Positions 1 through 8,258 of a stretch of DNA of 64,000 nucleotides are shown piece after piece (the stretch's first letter is position 1; each line of letters opens with the position of its first letter). The DNA is taken from NCBI RefSeq assembly GCF_024298845.1, contig NZ_CP101156.1, positions 3,410,001 to 3,474,000 on the forward strand. The letters run 5' to 3'. The DNA is from Natronosalvus amylolyticus. Lineage in GTDB: Archaea > Halobacteriota > Halobacteria > Halobacteriales > Natrialbaceae. The notes below the pieces were generated by a model that was not told the origin of the DNA, did not search any database, and saw only the letters and a list, made by a program, of their open reading frames with translations. The translations under genes and the position numbers were made by a program.

Positions 1-629
1 TGACCGTCCTCGACGCCCTGATCTACGCACGTGACGAGTTCGATTCCTCGCTAACGTTCCGACACTCCTGTCGACAGGCGATCTGTGGCTCGGACGCCTT
101 CTTCGTCAACGGCTCACAGCATCTGGGCTGTAAGACCCAGCTCTCCGAACTCGAGCAACCGGTTCGTATCGAGCCCCTGCCACACCAGGAGGTCGTCAAG
201 GACCTGGTCGTGGACATGGATCACTTCTACGACCAGATGCACAGCGTCGAACCTTACATGCAACAGGAAGACCTTCCCGATGGCGACCTCGAGGAGTTCC
301 GCCAGTCACGGGAAAACCGCGAGAAAATCAAGATGTCGACGCGGTGTATCTGGTGCGGTGCGTGTATGTCCTCGTGTAACATCGCGGCGGGAGACAACCA
401 GTATCTCGGGCCGGCAGCGATCAACAAGGCCTACCGGTTCGCGATGGACGAGCGCGAGGACGAAGAGATCAAAGAGCATCGGCTCCGTATTATCGAGCAG
501 GAACACGGCGTCTGGCGGTGTCAGACCCAGTTCTCCTGTACGGAGGTCTGTCCGAAAGACATCCCACTCACCGAGCACATTCAGGAGCTCAAGCGTGAGG
601 CAGTCAAGAAGAACCTGAAGTTCTGGTAA
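1..629 (+). CDS. sdhB: Succinate dehydrogenase iron-sulfur subunit, 5' end outside window
   Basis: SdhB passes electrons from the flavoprotein to the membrane quinone site in complex II of the TCA cycle and respiratory chain. Reading from base 3, the visible part has a 2Fe-2S ligand block (HSCRQAICG, then GCKT), a 4Fe-4S motif CIWCGACMSSC, the 3Fe-4S cysteine segment CQTQFSC and a final CTEVCPKDI. The start codon lies before the window. The stop is two bases before sdhA, so the two genes are one operon. All cluster cysteines visible are intact. Confidence 0.95.
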   Translation, partial: TVLDALIYARDEFDSSLTFRHSCRQAICGSDAFFVNGSQHLGCKTQLSELEQPVRIEPLPHQEVVKDLVVDMDHFYDQMHSVEPYMQQEDLPDGDLEEFRQSRENREKIKMSTRCIWCGACMSSCNIAAGDNQYLGPAAINKAYRFAMDEREDEEIKEHRLRIIEQEHGVWRCQTQFSCTEVCPKDIPLTEHIQELKREAVKKNLKFW

Positions 630-631
630 TC

Positions 632-2482
632 ATGTACGAACACGACGTCATCGTGGTCGGCGCCGGCGGCGCTGGCCTCAGAGCGGCAATCGCAGCACAC
701 GAAGCGGGAGCGGACGTGGCAATGGTCACGAAACTCCACCCGGTCCGCAGTCACACGGGCGCGGCGGAAGGAGGCATCAACGCCGCCCTCCGCGAGGGTG
801 ACGACTGGGAACTCCACGCCTACGACACGATGAAGGGCTCGGACTATCTGGGTGACGCCCCGGCCATCGAAACCCTGGCCAAGGACGCCCCGGAGGATAC
901 GATCACCCTCGAACACTGGGGGATGCCCTTCTCTCGTGAGGACGACGGGACGGTCTCACAGCGACCGTTCGGCGGCCTCTCGTTCCCGCGAACCACGTAC
1001 GCGGGGGCCGAAACCGGCCATCACCTGCTACACGTCCTGTACGAACAGGTCGTCAAACGTGGTATTCAGGTGTACGACGAGTGGTTCGTGATGAACCTCG
1101 CGGTGACCGACGAACCCGACCCGAACGACCGAACCTGTCACGGCGTCGTCGCCTACGACGTGCAGTCGGGCAAGGTCGAGGGCTTCAAAGCGAACAACGG
1201 CGTCATCATCGCGACCGGTGGCCCTGGACAGGCCTTCGATCACACCACCAACGCGGTCTCCTGTACCGGCGATGGTCAGGCGATGGCTTACCGCGCGGGT
1301 GTCCCGCTCGAGGACATGGAGTTCGTACAGTTCCACCCGACGACCTTGCCGAGCACGGGCGTCCTCATCTCCGAGGGTGTCCGTGGAGAGGGTGGCATTC
1401 TCTACAACGAGGACGGCGAGCGATTCATGTTCGAACACGGCTACGCCAACAACGCGGGCGAACTCGCCAGCCGTGACGTCGTCTCGCGCGCCGAGTTGAC
1501 CGAGGTCAACGAGGGCCGCGGTGTCAACGACGAGTACGTCCACCTCGACATGCGACATCTCGGTTCCGAGCGGATTCTCGACCGCCTCGAGAACATACTC
1601 CACCTCGCCGAGGACTTCGAGGGCGTCGACGGGCTGATCGAACCGATGCCCGTCAAACCCGGCCAGCACTACGAGATGGGCGGCATCGAAACCGACGAAA
1701 ACGGTAAGACGTGTGTGGATGGCCTCTACGCCGCCGGCGAGTGTGCGTGTGTCTCCGTCCACGGCGCAAACCGCCTCGGCGGAAACGCCCTCCCCGAGCT
1801 CGTCGTCTTCGGCAAGCGTGCGGGCTATCACGCTGCCGGAAAAGACCTCGGCGAGGCCGAAATCGAGACCGGCTACACAGACGACGTCGAAGACGAAACC
1901 GAGGCTGACTTGCCGATCACGCCGGGTGAAGCCGGCATCGAGCCAGTCTCGGCCAGTGAAAGCGTCGCCACCGACGGCTCCGGCCAGGTCGCCGGCGGGG
2001 ACGCCTTGCTCGAGCAGGCCGTCGAGGCAGAGCGCGAGCGCGTCGACCGGTTGATGGAGAAAGAAAGCGGCACCAAACACGCCGACATCCGCTCGAAACT
2101 TCAGGATGCGATGACTCGCGACGTGAACGTCTTCCGCGAGGAAGAAGGTCTCAAACGCGCGCTCAAGGAAATTCAGGAGTGCCGAGAACTGTATCAAGAT
2201 GTCTACGTCGAGGACCCATCCCGAACGTTCAACACGGACCTCCAGATGACCTACGAGACGCGCAACCTGATCGACGTCGCCGAGACCATCACACTCGGTG
2301 CGCTCGTCCGAAACGAGTTCCGCGGCGCGCACTGGCGTCTCGAGAACCAGATCCGTGACGACGAAAACTGGCTCAAACACACGCTCATCTCCTGGAACGG
2401 CGGCAAGCCGTCGATCTGGTACCGGCCCGTCATCCTCGAGGGCGAGGACAAAACCTACGAGCCGAAAGTCCGGAGTTACTAA
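632..2482 (+). CDS. sdhA: Succinate dehydrogenase flavoprotein subunit
   Basis: This 616-residue protein is the catalytic FAD subunit that oxidises succinate to fumarate. It has the N-terminal dinucleotide motif GAGGAG (residues 10-15) and the segment RSHTGAAEGG, whose His41 is the expected covalent FAD attachment site. Conserved HPTTL, AAGECA and the C-terminal helical domain (ETRNL) are present. The length is normal. It starts right after sdhB, so it is translated from the same mRNA. The order B-A at the operon end fits the haloarchaeal sdhCDBA arrangement. Confidence 0.97.
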   Translation: MYEHDVIVVGAGGAGLRAAIAAHEAGADVAMVTKLHPVRSHTGAAEGGINAALREGDDWELHAYDTMKGSDYLGDAPAIETLAKDAPEDTITLEHWGMPFSREDDGTVSQRPFGGLSFPRTTYAGAETGHHLLHVLYEQVVKRGIQVYDEWFVMNLAVTDEPDPNDRTCHGVVAYDVQSGKVEGFKANNGVIIATGGPGQAFDHTTNAVSCTGDGQAMAYRAGVPLEDMEFVQFHPTTLPSTGVLISEGVRGEGGILYNEDGERFMFEHGYANNAGELASRDVVSRAELTEVNEGRGVNDEYVHLDMRHLGSERILDRLENILHLAEDFEGVDGLIEPMPVKPGQHYEMGGIETDENGKTCVDGLYAAGECACVSVHGANRLGGNALPELVVFGKRAGYHAAGKDLGEAEIETGYTDDVEDETEADLPITPGEAGIEPVSASESVATDGSGQVAGGDALLEQAVEAERERVDRLMEKESGTKHADIRSKLQDAMTRDVNVFREEEGLKRALKEIQECRELYQDVYVEDPSRTFNTDLQMTYETRNLIDVAETITLGALVRNEFRGAHWRLENQIRDDENWLKHTLISWNGGKPSIWYRPVILEGEDKTYEPKVRSY

Positions 2483-2668
2483 ACCGAGGGCAGTAGCTGG
2501 CTCATTCCGATTTTCTCGGTGTCGTGTGATAGGGATTGTTGTCACTGTTTATCGGTCAGCGACCACCCCGGCTCGTCGCTGACTGGTAAAAGACCACAAC
2601 GGACCCTATGACTCCTTGGAGATTGGGCCGTTCGTCGTGGCTGTGTTTACAGAAATACAAGGAGAAAA

Positions 2669-2695
2669 CCCACGACTTCGGCCGTGTGGAGGATG
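2669..2695 (+). repeat. Imperfect hairpin resembling an IS200/IS605-type right end
   Basis: In the 363-base space after sdhA there is CCCACGACTTCGGCCGTGTGG followed by AGGATG. Haloarchaeal IS200/IS605/IS1341 elements commonly end in a similar hairpin (CCCACGRCTTCAGYCGTGGGAGGATG; from general knowledge). The preceding GGAGAAAA also matches the sequence before the similar hairpin at 51.5 kb. No tnpA or tnpB reading frame is left nearby, so this would be only a scar. Otherwise I see nothing convincing between 2483 and 2845. Confidence 0.35.
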
Positions 2696-2845
2696 CCGAT
2701 GGCTCGTATTGCTTGGCTATAGATTCCAACGACTACAAATCCGTGTGGACCAATGGCCTCGTATGCACTCGAGTGGACGGCAGTCAGGAGGCCGAGCACG
2801 CGGCTGGAAGCGAGGGGCCGTATCTCCGATAGCGGGGGCGAAGTA

Positions 2846-3049
2846 ATGGCCCGGCGACGCCGACGTTCGGCCGTCGATGCCGACACCGTTCAGCGACTGC
2901 GCGTCGGATTCGTCGTTCTCGTCGCTCTTTCGGGGACGATGATGGCGCTTCAGGGCGGGGCGTCACTCCCGGTCGCTGCGCTGGCGACGGGTATCGGAGC
3001 GCTCGCCGGAGGAGCGTTGATCTGGTATCTGACGTGGATCGTCAGCTAA
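2846..3049 (+). CDS. Small hypothetical membrane protein
   Basis: A 67-residue protein starting MARRRRRSAVDADT. It has a basic N-terminus followed by two hydrophobic stretches (about residues 17-35 and 40-64), so it is probably a two-pass membrane protein with a cytoplasmic N-terminus. I chose the ATG before the arginine run because the longer upstream extension reads like non-coding sequence. It stands alone between sdhA and a converging gene. I do not recognise the family. Confidence 0.55.
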   Translation: MARRRRRSAVDADTVQRLRVGFVVLVALSGTMMALQGGASLPVAALATGIGALAGGALIWYLTWIVS

Positions 3050-3186
3050 TAGCGATTCTCGGGAGTCTCGAGGCGATCGAGTGGAGACAGTACAGTTTTA
3101 TAGCATCTCGAAAGTTACAGGAATGACGATAACGGCCGAGAGACGTTCGATTTCAGCCAGGAACCGACGCTTGGCGGAGTGGTGAT

Positions 3187-3263
3187 ACGGTTTACTGTCG
3201 TCTCGTACCGGTGATTGCCGACCCGGTATGGGCGCTCATCGGTACGAAGTTACAGTAGACTGT
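3187..3263. repeat. 77-bp palindromic intergenic element, family 1, copy A
   Basis: The ends ACGGTTTACTGT and ACAGTAGACTGT are imperfect inverted repeats. A second nested inverted repeat, CGTACCGGTGATTGCC against GGCGCTCATCGGTACG, lies inside. Copies occur at 7863-7924 (left arm truncated) and 12303-12379 (full, also 77 bp). All three lie between genes. Copy A lies just past the stop of the minus-strand gene ending at 3272. It could be a transcribed hairpin or a MITE without its own transposase. Confidence 0.75.
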
Positions 3264-3271
3264 CTGAAGGA

Positions 3272-4228
3272 CTATCTCTCGAGGCGACGAATCCACAGGC
3301 CCGGCGTCTCGAGTTCGTCGTCGGTTGGCAACGATTCTGGCCCGTCCCAGACCTGGCTCGCGAACTCGAGGTCGCGGTGCTCGACGACCGTCTCGAAGAA
3401 GGCTTTTCCACGTTCGTACTGGCGCTGTTTCAGTCCAAGGCCGAGGAGCCGCCTGAACAGCTGCTGGAGCGGGCCGCGCCCCTGTCGCCTGGCGTCGAGT
3501 TTGCGTCGCAGGTCCTCGTACTCGTCGTCGAAGGCGTGATCCATCAGAAGTTCGGCGTACCCTTCGACCACGGTCATCGTGGCGTTGAGTTCGCGGAACG
3601 TATCGCGGTCGAACGCGCCCTCCGAAAGGGCGTCGATACCCGATTGCATACGTTCTTCGAGATGCGTCGACAGCCACGGTGCCGCGCCGAACTCCGCGGC
3701 GTGTGTCACCTCGTGGAAGGCGATCCAGCGACGGAATCGGTCGGGATCGACCTCGAGGACGTCTGCGGCGTTGAGAATGTTCGGCCGGACGAAGTAGAGG
3801 GCGTGGTCGTCGTCGGGGGTCTCCGCGAGCAACAGCGGATCGTACTGACCGAGAACGTTCCGGCCGAGGAAGGCGAGCAATACGGTCATCGTCCCGGTGT
3901 TGACCGTTCGAGCCACGCCGGGGAACGCGCCGAGTTGGTCTTCCATCGGGGCCATCACTCGCTCGAACGTTTCGATGTTGGCGTCCATCCAGTGATGTCG
4001 GTTCTGGATTTCGATCACCTCGGGGACGTCGAACTCGAGGCCTGCTGCCTCGCGCACCCCTTCGCGTGCGTCACGAACGTCTCGAGCGTAGGCGGCCTGC
4101 TCGCCCGGCTCGAGTGCAAGTGAGCCGGGGTCAGTCGAAGCTTTGGCTGCCTCGGCGGCGGCCTGCCAGTCGATGGCGTCGTCACCGGAGGCCTCGGCGA
4201 CCGCACGGACGCTACGATAGAGATTCAC
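3272..4228 (-). CDS. Zinc-dependent metalloprotease-like protein (F420-biosynthesis-associated family)
   Basis: A 318-residue protein. The central HEVTHAAEF (HExxH) is a zinc-metalloprotease signature, and the segment after it resembles a widely distributed archaeal/actinobacterial family annotated as zinc-dependent metalloprotease or F420-biosynthesis-associated protein. The substrate is unknown. I start at GTG 4228, giving VNLYRSVRAVAEASG, because residues further upstream are arginine-rich and unlike haloarchaeal protein. It ends next to palindromic element A. Family assignment is from memory of the motif and overall pattern. Confidence 0.75.
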   Translation of the reverse strand: MNLYRSVRAVAEASGDDAIDWQAAAEAAKASTDPGSLALEPGEQAAYARDVRDAREGVREAAGLEFDVPEVIEIQNRHHWMDANIETFERVMAPMEDQLGAFPGVARTVNTGTMTVLLAFLGRNVLGQYDPLLLAETPDDDHALYFVRPNILNAADVLEVDPDRFRRWIAFHEVTHAAEFGAAPWLSTHLEERMQSGIDALSEGAFDRDTFRELNATMTVVEGYAELLMDHAFDDEYEDLRRKLDARRQGRGPLQQLFRRLLGLGLKQRQYERGKAFFETVVEHRDLEFASQVWDGPESLPTDDELETPGLWIRRLER

Positions 4229-4395
4229 ACCAGCGATACGGGAAGCGCGGCCAAAAGGGTTCTGTCGCTGTCGACGACTCCGGCTATCGGTTTCCCACGG
4301 AGCCGTCACTCGCGGTCGGTACACTCGAGCGTCAGGGGGATACGTTGCTGTGTGTCACGAGACAGCACGTTGAAAATTCGGGTACGACAACTGTA

Positions 4396-4686
4396 TCAGG
4401 AGGTGATGATTTCGGGTTCGTCGTAGCCTTCCGCGCCCTCGTCGTCGTTGCCACGGCGTTTTTTAACTGCGACGGCGAGTGCGACGAGCGCAACGAGACC
4501 GATGACCGCCCCGATTGCGGAAGATTTTCCGCCTTCTTCGTCCGCGGCGACGGCTTCCTCCTCCCGATCCTCGCTTTCGCTTTCCTCGCTGTCGCCGATA
4601 GGGAGTCCGTCGCTGATCGTTTTCGGGCCGAACTGCGTGTTGCCGTCGAGGTGGAGTTCGACGAACGTGAATTTTTTACTACCCAT
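4396..4686 (-). CDS. Haloarchaeal hypothetical membrane protein
   Basis: A 96-residue protein starting MGSKKFTFVELHLDG. It has an acidic Ser/Glu-rich middle (about residues 35-55), one hydrophobic helix (about 60-77, IGAVIGLVALVALAVAV) followed by KKRRG, and an acidic tail. The N-terminal half is probably a beta-rich outside domain and the tail cytoplasmic. The start at the second methionine removes four residues of doubtful coding. It is divergent from the histidine kinase. Function unknown. Confidence 0.65.
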   Translation of the reverse strand: MGSKKFTFVELHLDGNTQFGPKTISDGLPIGDSEESESEDREEEAVAADEEGGKSSAIGAVIGLVALVALAVAVKKRRGNDDEGAEGYDEPEIITS

Positions 4687-4814
4687 GTGCGGATACACGT
4701 CGAGCGGTCATTTATGTATTGTGTCGAACATCACGACGGTCTCGAGAGGAGGTGGGAAAATTTCCGACCGAAAGCTGCCGGTATGTTTTAGTAAATCCCT
4801 CGAGAGTGAGGCCC

Positions 4815-6755
4815 ATGGGCTGGAACGTTACCTACCACCTCGTTCCGCTCGCCGTCGGCATCGTGACGACCGTGTTGGTGATGGGTGTCGTCTGGAAGCA
4901 CCGTCACAAAAACGAGGCGACGATCCTGTTTCTCCTGTTTGGCGGCATTCTCGGCTGGGCATCGGCAGCGGCGGTACAGATTGCGAGCACTGATCCTGTC
5001 CTCATCCGATTCGTCGATCGGTTTTTGATGGGATTCGTTTCAATCGTTGCCGTCTCGTGGTGTGCGTTTGCGATCAGTTACACAGAAAGGACCGAGTGGA
5101 TCAGTCCGGTGCCCGTTGCCCTGGCACTCGGTGTTCCTGTCCTCACACAGCTCGTCGTCTGGACGAATACCGCTCACGAACTGATGTGGCCTGCTGGCAC
5201 GCGAGTAACCGACGTAAACGGCCTCGTCCTCCCTGCGACGGAAACTGGCATCTGGTTCACTTGGGTACACGTTCCACACTCCTATGGCCTGTTATCTATC
5301 GGAGCCGTTCTCGTCGCCCGGTCAGCCATTCGAACCTGGCACGTGTATCGAGGCCAGGCGATTGCACTGCTGGTCGGAATGCTCGTTCCCCTCGTAGCAA
5401 ACGGCGCATTTTTGCTCGAGATTACTCGGATCGACTACACCCCGTTTGCGTTTACGATCAGTGCCCTCAGTATCGCCTGGGCGTTGTTTCGGTACGAATT
5501 TCTCAGCTTACTCCCGGTTGCGAGAGAGACCGTCGTCGAAGAGATGCGAGATGGTGTGATCGTCCTCGATCGAGACGACCGGATCGTCGATTACAACCGG
5601 GCGGCCGCTTCGGTCCTCTCAGAACCGTCGACGAGGAAATCAGCCATTGGGATGCCGGCCACTGCCGTGCTCCCGTTCGAACTGGTTTCGATAGTTTCCG
5701 AAGGTGGGCAGGGAACAGGTAACGGCACGACCCCCTCATCAGACCGTTCAACCGTGAGTGAGACACTGGCTGAAAACGGTGGATCTCGGTTCTCGTCAGC
5801 ACAGGGTCTCCGATCGATTGGCCTGCAGGCATCCGATATGGAGGATGTTCCCGACGACGATTCATCTCACCGTCGACAGTTTGAACATACCATTGGTGAT
5901 GAGACCGTTATCTATCGTCTCGACGCCGTCCCGATTTCGAACCACGATGGCGACAACACCGGCCGCATTCTCGTCTTGCAGGACATTACTGCGCTCAAAG
6001 AACGAGAAGCGGCCCTCCGGTCGTTGAGCGAGGAACTCGAGTTACTCAACCGGATCGTTCGCCACGATATTCAAAACGACATGAACGTTGTAGCTGGCTA
6101 CGCGGACTTGCTCGAAGAGCATCTCGAGACGGCACGCATGGATGGCGATATCGATTCGACGTACCAGGAGTATCTCGAACCGATTCAGTACAATACGACC
6201 CATACGATCGAGCTCACCGAACAGATCGGGACCCTACTCGAGGCAATTACGGCAACCGAGGGACTAGATGGTGCACCCGGCGATCACGGCGAGCCAAACA
6301 CCCTTCAGCTCGAGCCTATTGAACTCGGCCCGATGATCGAGCGCGAACTCGAGAAAGCGCGCACGGCGTTCAATCAGGCGACGTTCACAACAACGTATCG
6401 TGAATCGATCGAGGGAATCGCCGTGTATGGAACGCCGATGCTGTCTTCGGTGTTTTCGAACATCCTCTCGAATGCTGTTCGACACGCAGACAACGCACAG
6501 CCGCTGGTCCATCTCGAGACGGACGTTGGAGCGTCGTCGGTGACGATTCGAATTGCCGATGATGGGCCCGGCATCTCCGACGATAAAAAGGACGCTGTCT
6601 TCGGCCGGGGGGAACGCGGTCTCGACAGCCCCGGTAGCGGTATCGGTCTGTACCTCGTCCATCGGCTGACGACAGCGTTCGGTGGCTCGGTTCACATCGA
6701 GGACAACGAGCCTCGAGGGGCGGTGTTCGTCGTGACGCTCGAGCGCGCTTTATAA
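4815..6755 (+). CDS. Sensor histidine kinase with 7TM input, PAS, HisKA and HATPase domains
   Basis: A 646-residue membrane sensor. Residues 1 to about 230 form seven hydrophobic helices of the HisKA_7TM kind. A PAS region follows (MRDGVIVLDRDDRIVDYNRA), then the H-box VRHDIQNDMN with the phospho-accepting His near residue 417. The ATPase has an N-box (SNILSNAVRHAD) and G-boxes (DDGPGISD, GSGIGLYLV). No response regulator lies beside it, so its partner is elsewhere, as is usual for haloarchaeal kinases. The start is the ATG of MGWNVTYH, the first that gives a membrane-compatible N-terminus. Confidence 0.9.
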   Translation: MGWNVTYHLVPLAVGIVTTVLVMGVVWKHRHKNEATILFLLFGGILGWASAAAVQIASTDPVLIRFVDRFLMGFVSIVAVSWCAFAISYTERTEWISPVPVALALGVPVLTQLVVWTNTAHELMWPAGTRVTDVNGLVLPATETGIWFTWVHVPHSYGLLSIGAVLVARSAIRTWHVYRGQAIALLVGMLVPLVANGAFLLEITRIDYTPFAFTISALSIAWALFRYEFLSLLPVARETVVEEMRDGVIVLDRDDRIVDYNRAAASVLSEPSTRKSAIGMPATAVLPFELVSIVSEGGQGTGNGTTPSSDRSTVSETLAENGGSRFSSAQGLRSIGLQASDMEDVPDDDSSHRRQFEHTIGDETVIYRLDAVPISNHDGDNTGRILVLQDITALKEREAALRSLSEELELLNRIVRHDIQNDMNVVAGYADLLEEHLETARMDGDIDSTYQEYLEPIQYNTTHTIELTEQIGTLLEAITATEGLDGAPGDHGEPNTLQLEPIELGPMIERELEKARTAFNQATFTTTYRESIEGIAVYGTPMLSSVFSNILSNAVRHADNAQPLVHLETDVGASSVTIRIADDGPGISDDKKDAVFGRGERGLDSPGSGIGLYLVHRLTTAFGGSVHIEDNEPRGAVFVVTLERAL

Positions 6756-6760
6756 CCGAT

Positions 6761-6769
6761 TCTTTAAAA
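6761..6769 (+). promoter_or_regulatory. TATA-like box of the M42 peptidase gene
   Basis: TCTTTAAAA lies about 27 nt before the ATG at 6793. This is the spacing of a leaderless haloarchaeal transcript, with transcription starting at or just before the start codon. It overlaps the end of the kinase gene by only a few bases, so the peptidase probably has its own promoter. Confidence 0.55.
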
Positions 6770-6792
6770 CCGTCACCGTTCGAGCAGTACGT

Positions 6793-7851
6793 ATGGACAC
6801 AACCGCCCGCGACTTTCTGATCGAGTTGCTCGAGACCCCCTCTCCATCGGGATACGAAACCCGCGGTCAGCGCGTCTGGGTCGACTACGTCTCCCAGTTT
6901 GCCGACGACGTTCGAACCGACGCCTACGGGAACGCCATCGCCGTCCACGAGGGCGACCCGGACGGTCCCGAAGTCGTCCTGACGGGCCACGCCGACGAGA
7001 TTGGATTTATCGTCAAATCGATCGACGACGACGGGTTCATCCGCCCCGGTCGAATCGGCGGATCGGACCCGACGGTTTCCCAGGGCCAGCACGTCACGAT
7101 TCACGCCGCCGATGGCCCGGTCGAGGGCGTTATCGGCCAGACGGCCATCCACCTCCGGGAAGACGGCGAGGAACCCGACATGGAGGACCTCTGGATCGAC
7201 ATCGGTGCCGAAAGCGAGGAGGACGCAAAAGCCCTGCTCGAGGTCGGGGACCCGATCACGTTCTCCTCGAGCGTCTCGTGGCTCACCGAGAACCGACTCG
7301 CGGCCCGTGGGCTGGACAATCGCGTCGGGACGTGGGCGGCCGCCGAGGGTTTCCGACAGGCCGTCGAAGCGGGTACCGAAGCCACGGTGTACGCCGTTTC
7401 GACGGTTCAGGAGGAAGTCGGCGTCAAAGGCGCACAGATGGTCGGCTTCGACCTCGAGCCGGATGCCGTCGTCGTCGTCGACGTTGGTCACGCGGTCGAT
7501 TATCCGTCGGCTCCGAGCGAGAAAACGAGCCAGATGGAACTGGGCGGCGGGCCAGGGCTCGGTCGCGGCAGCACGAACCATCCGGTGATTTTCGAGGGGC
7601 TGCGAACCGTCGCCGACAGCGCCGAAATCGACGTCCAGATCGAGGCGCTCGGACTCGGGACGGGCACCGACGCCGACGGCTTCTTCACGGCCGCTGGTGC
7701 CATCCCGGCACAGGTCGTCAGTGTCCCCAACCGGTACATGCACACTCCAGTCGAAGTGATCGATACCGACGACCTCGAGGAGATCGCGACAATGCTCGGC
7801 CTGTTCGCGAGTCGGGCCCACGAGTTCGCCCCGTTCGAAGTCGACGTCTGA
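6793..7851 (+). CDS. M42 family metallopeptidase (aminopeptidase/endoglucanase family)
   Basis: A 352-residue cytosolic metallopeptidase of the TET/M42 type, which removes N-terminal residues from peptides. Expected two-metal ligands are visible: His in LTGHADEIGF, Asp in RGLDNRVG, the catalytic EE in VQEEVG, Asp in VVDVGH and a C-terminal His in NRYMHTPVE. The length is normal. It has its own TATA-like box. The exact peptide specificity cannot be read from the sequence. Confidence 0.92.
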   Translation: MDTTARDFLIELLETPSPSGYETRGQRVWVDYVSQFADDVRTDAYGNAIAVHEGDPDGPEVVLTGHADEIGFIVKSIDDDGFIRPGRIGGSDPTVSQGQHVTIHAADGPVEGVIGQTAIHLREDGEEPDMEDLWIDIGAESEEDAKALLEVGDPITFSSSVSWLTENRLAARGLDNRVGTWAAAEGFRQAVEAGTEATVYAVSTVQEEVGVKGAQMVGFDLEPDAVVVVDVGHAVDYPSAPSEKTSQMELGGGPGLGRGSTNHPVIFEGLRTVADSAEIDVQIEALGLGTGTDADGFFTAAGAIPAQVVSVPNRYMHTPVEVIDTDDLEEIATMLGLFASRAHEFAPFEVDV

Positions 7852-7862
7852 TACGGCCTGCT

Positions 7863-7924
7863 ATAACTGTTTTCCGGTGATTGTCGACTCGGAATGGGCA
7901 ATCACCGGTACGAGACGACAGTAA
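7863..7924. repeat. Palindromic intergenic element, family 1, copy B (one arm truncated)
   Basis: The core CCGGTGATTG ... CAATCACCGG is a perfect inverted repeat. The right arm GGTACGAGACGACAGTAA is the reverse complement of the left arm of copy A at 3.2 kb, giving about 27 matching bases through the core. The outer left arm has been lost and replaced by ATAACTGTTTT. It lies directly after the stop codon of the M42 peptidase gene. Confidence 0.7.
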
Positions 7925-7971
7925 CCCGAATAATCGCAGCCTATAACCAGCCCGAGCGGCTAGTTCGAGTG

Positions 7972-8235
7972 CGTACCATAAGTCCCCGGCCGAGTTAACC
8001 CACTTCGGGTGCGATGACAGCCCGGCGAACCCAGGTACGGTACATACGTTGACGGCTTCGGCCGTCCCACTCGAGGGTGGTGTCCCTCGCACGCGGAGTC
8101 GGCGTCAGTCGGCTCGGCACCTGGAGGCGCGTTGCGCTTCCCGCCCGGCACGAGGGTTAGCCAGCAGACGCGGCATGCCGCCACGGGATGATGCTGGACG
8201 TTAGTGTTCCGGGTGCCATTTTCAGTGACGTTTTG
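7972..8235 (+). ncRNA. Candidate structured non-coding RNA
   Basis: There is no credible protein in the 407 bases before endonuclease III. A TATA-like CCTATAACC (7940-7948) would start a transcript near 7972. The segment then holds several stems: ACCC/GGGT, GACGGC-TTCG-GCCGTC (a UUCG tetraloop), CGAGGG/CCCTCG, GGCGC/GCGCC-like and the perfect palindrome GCGGCATGCCGC. T-runs follow (CATTTTC, GTTTTGTTT). It lacks the SRP RNA helix-8 motif and RNase P core motifs. It might instead be a decayed mobile element. The strand is inferred only from the promoter-like box. Confidence 0.35.
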
Positions 8236-8258
8236 TTTGGCCACTCGAGAGTAAGGGT

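Noticed and set aside
1028-2545. Long open frame antisense to sdhA (505 codons)
   Set aside because: It is a shadow of the real gene in GC-rich DNA. Its protein has no recognisable motif, while the plus strand encodes a complete SdhA.
2608-2832. 74-codon frame after sdhA
   Set aside because: It contains the IS-like hairpin, shows no conserved pattern, and its composition is unlike the acidic haloarchaeal proteins around it.
6385-7821. Long antisense frame over the histidine kinase end and the M42 peptidase
   Set aside because: It spans two real genes and has no family features. It is a composition artefact.
7972-8235. SRP (7S) RNA or RNase P RNA
   Set aside because: The conserved SRP helix-8 sequence (GGAAGGGAGCA-like) and the RNase P core motifs are not present on either strand, so only an unnamed structured RNA is proposed.
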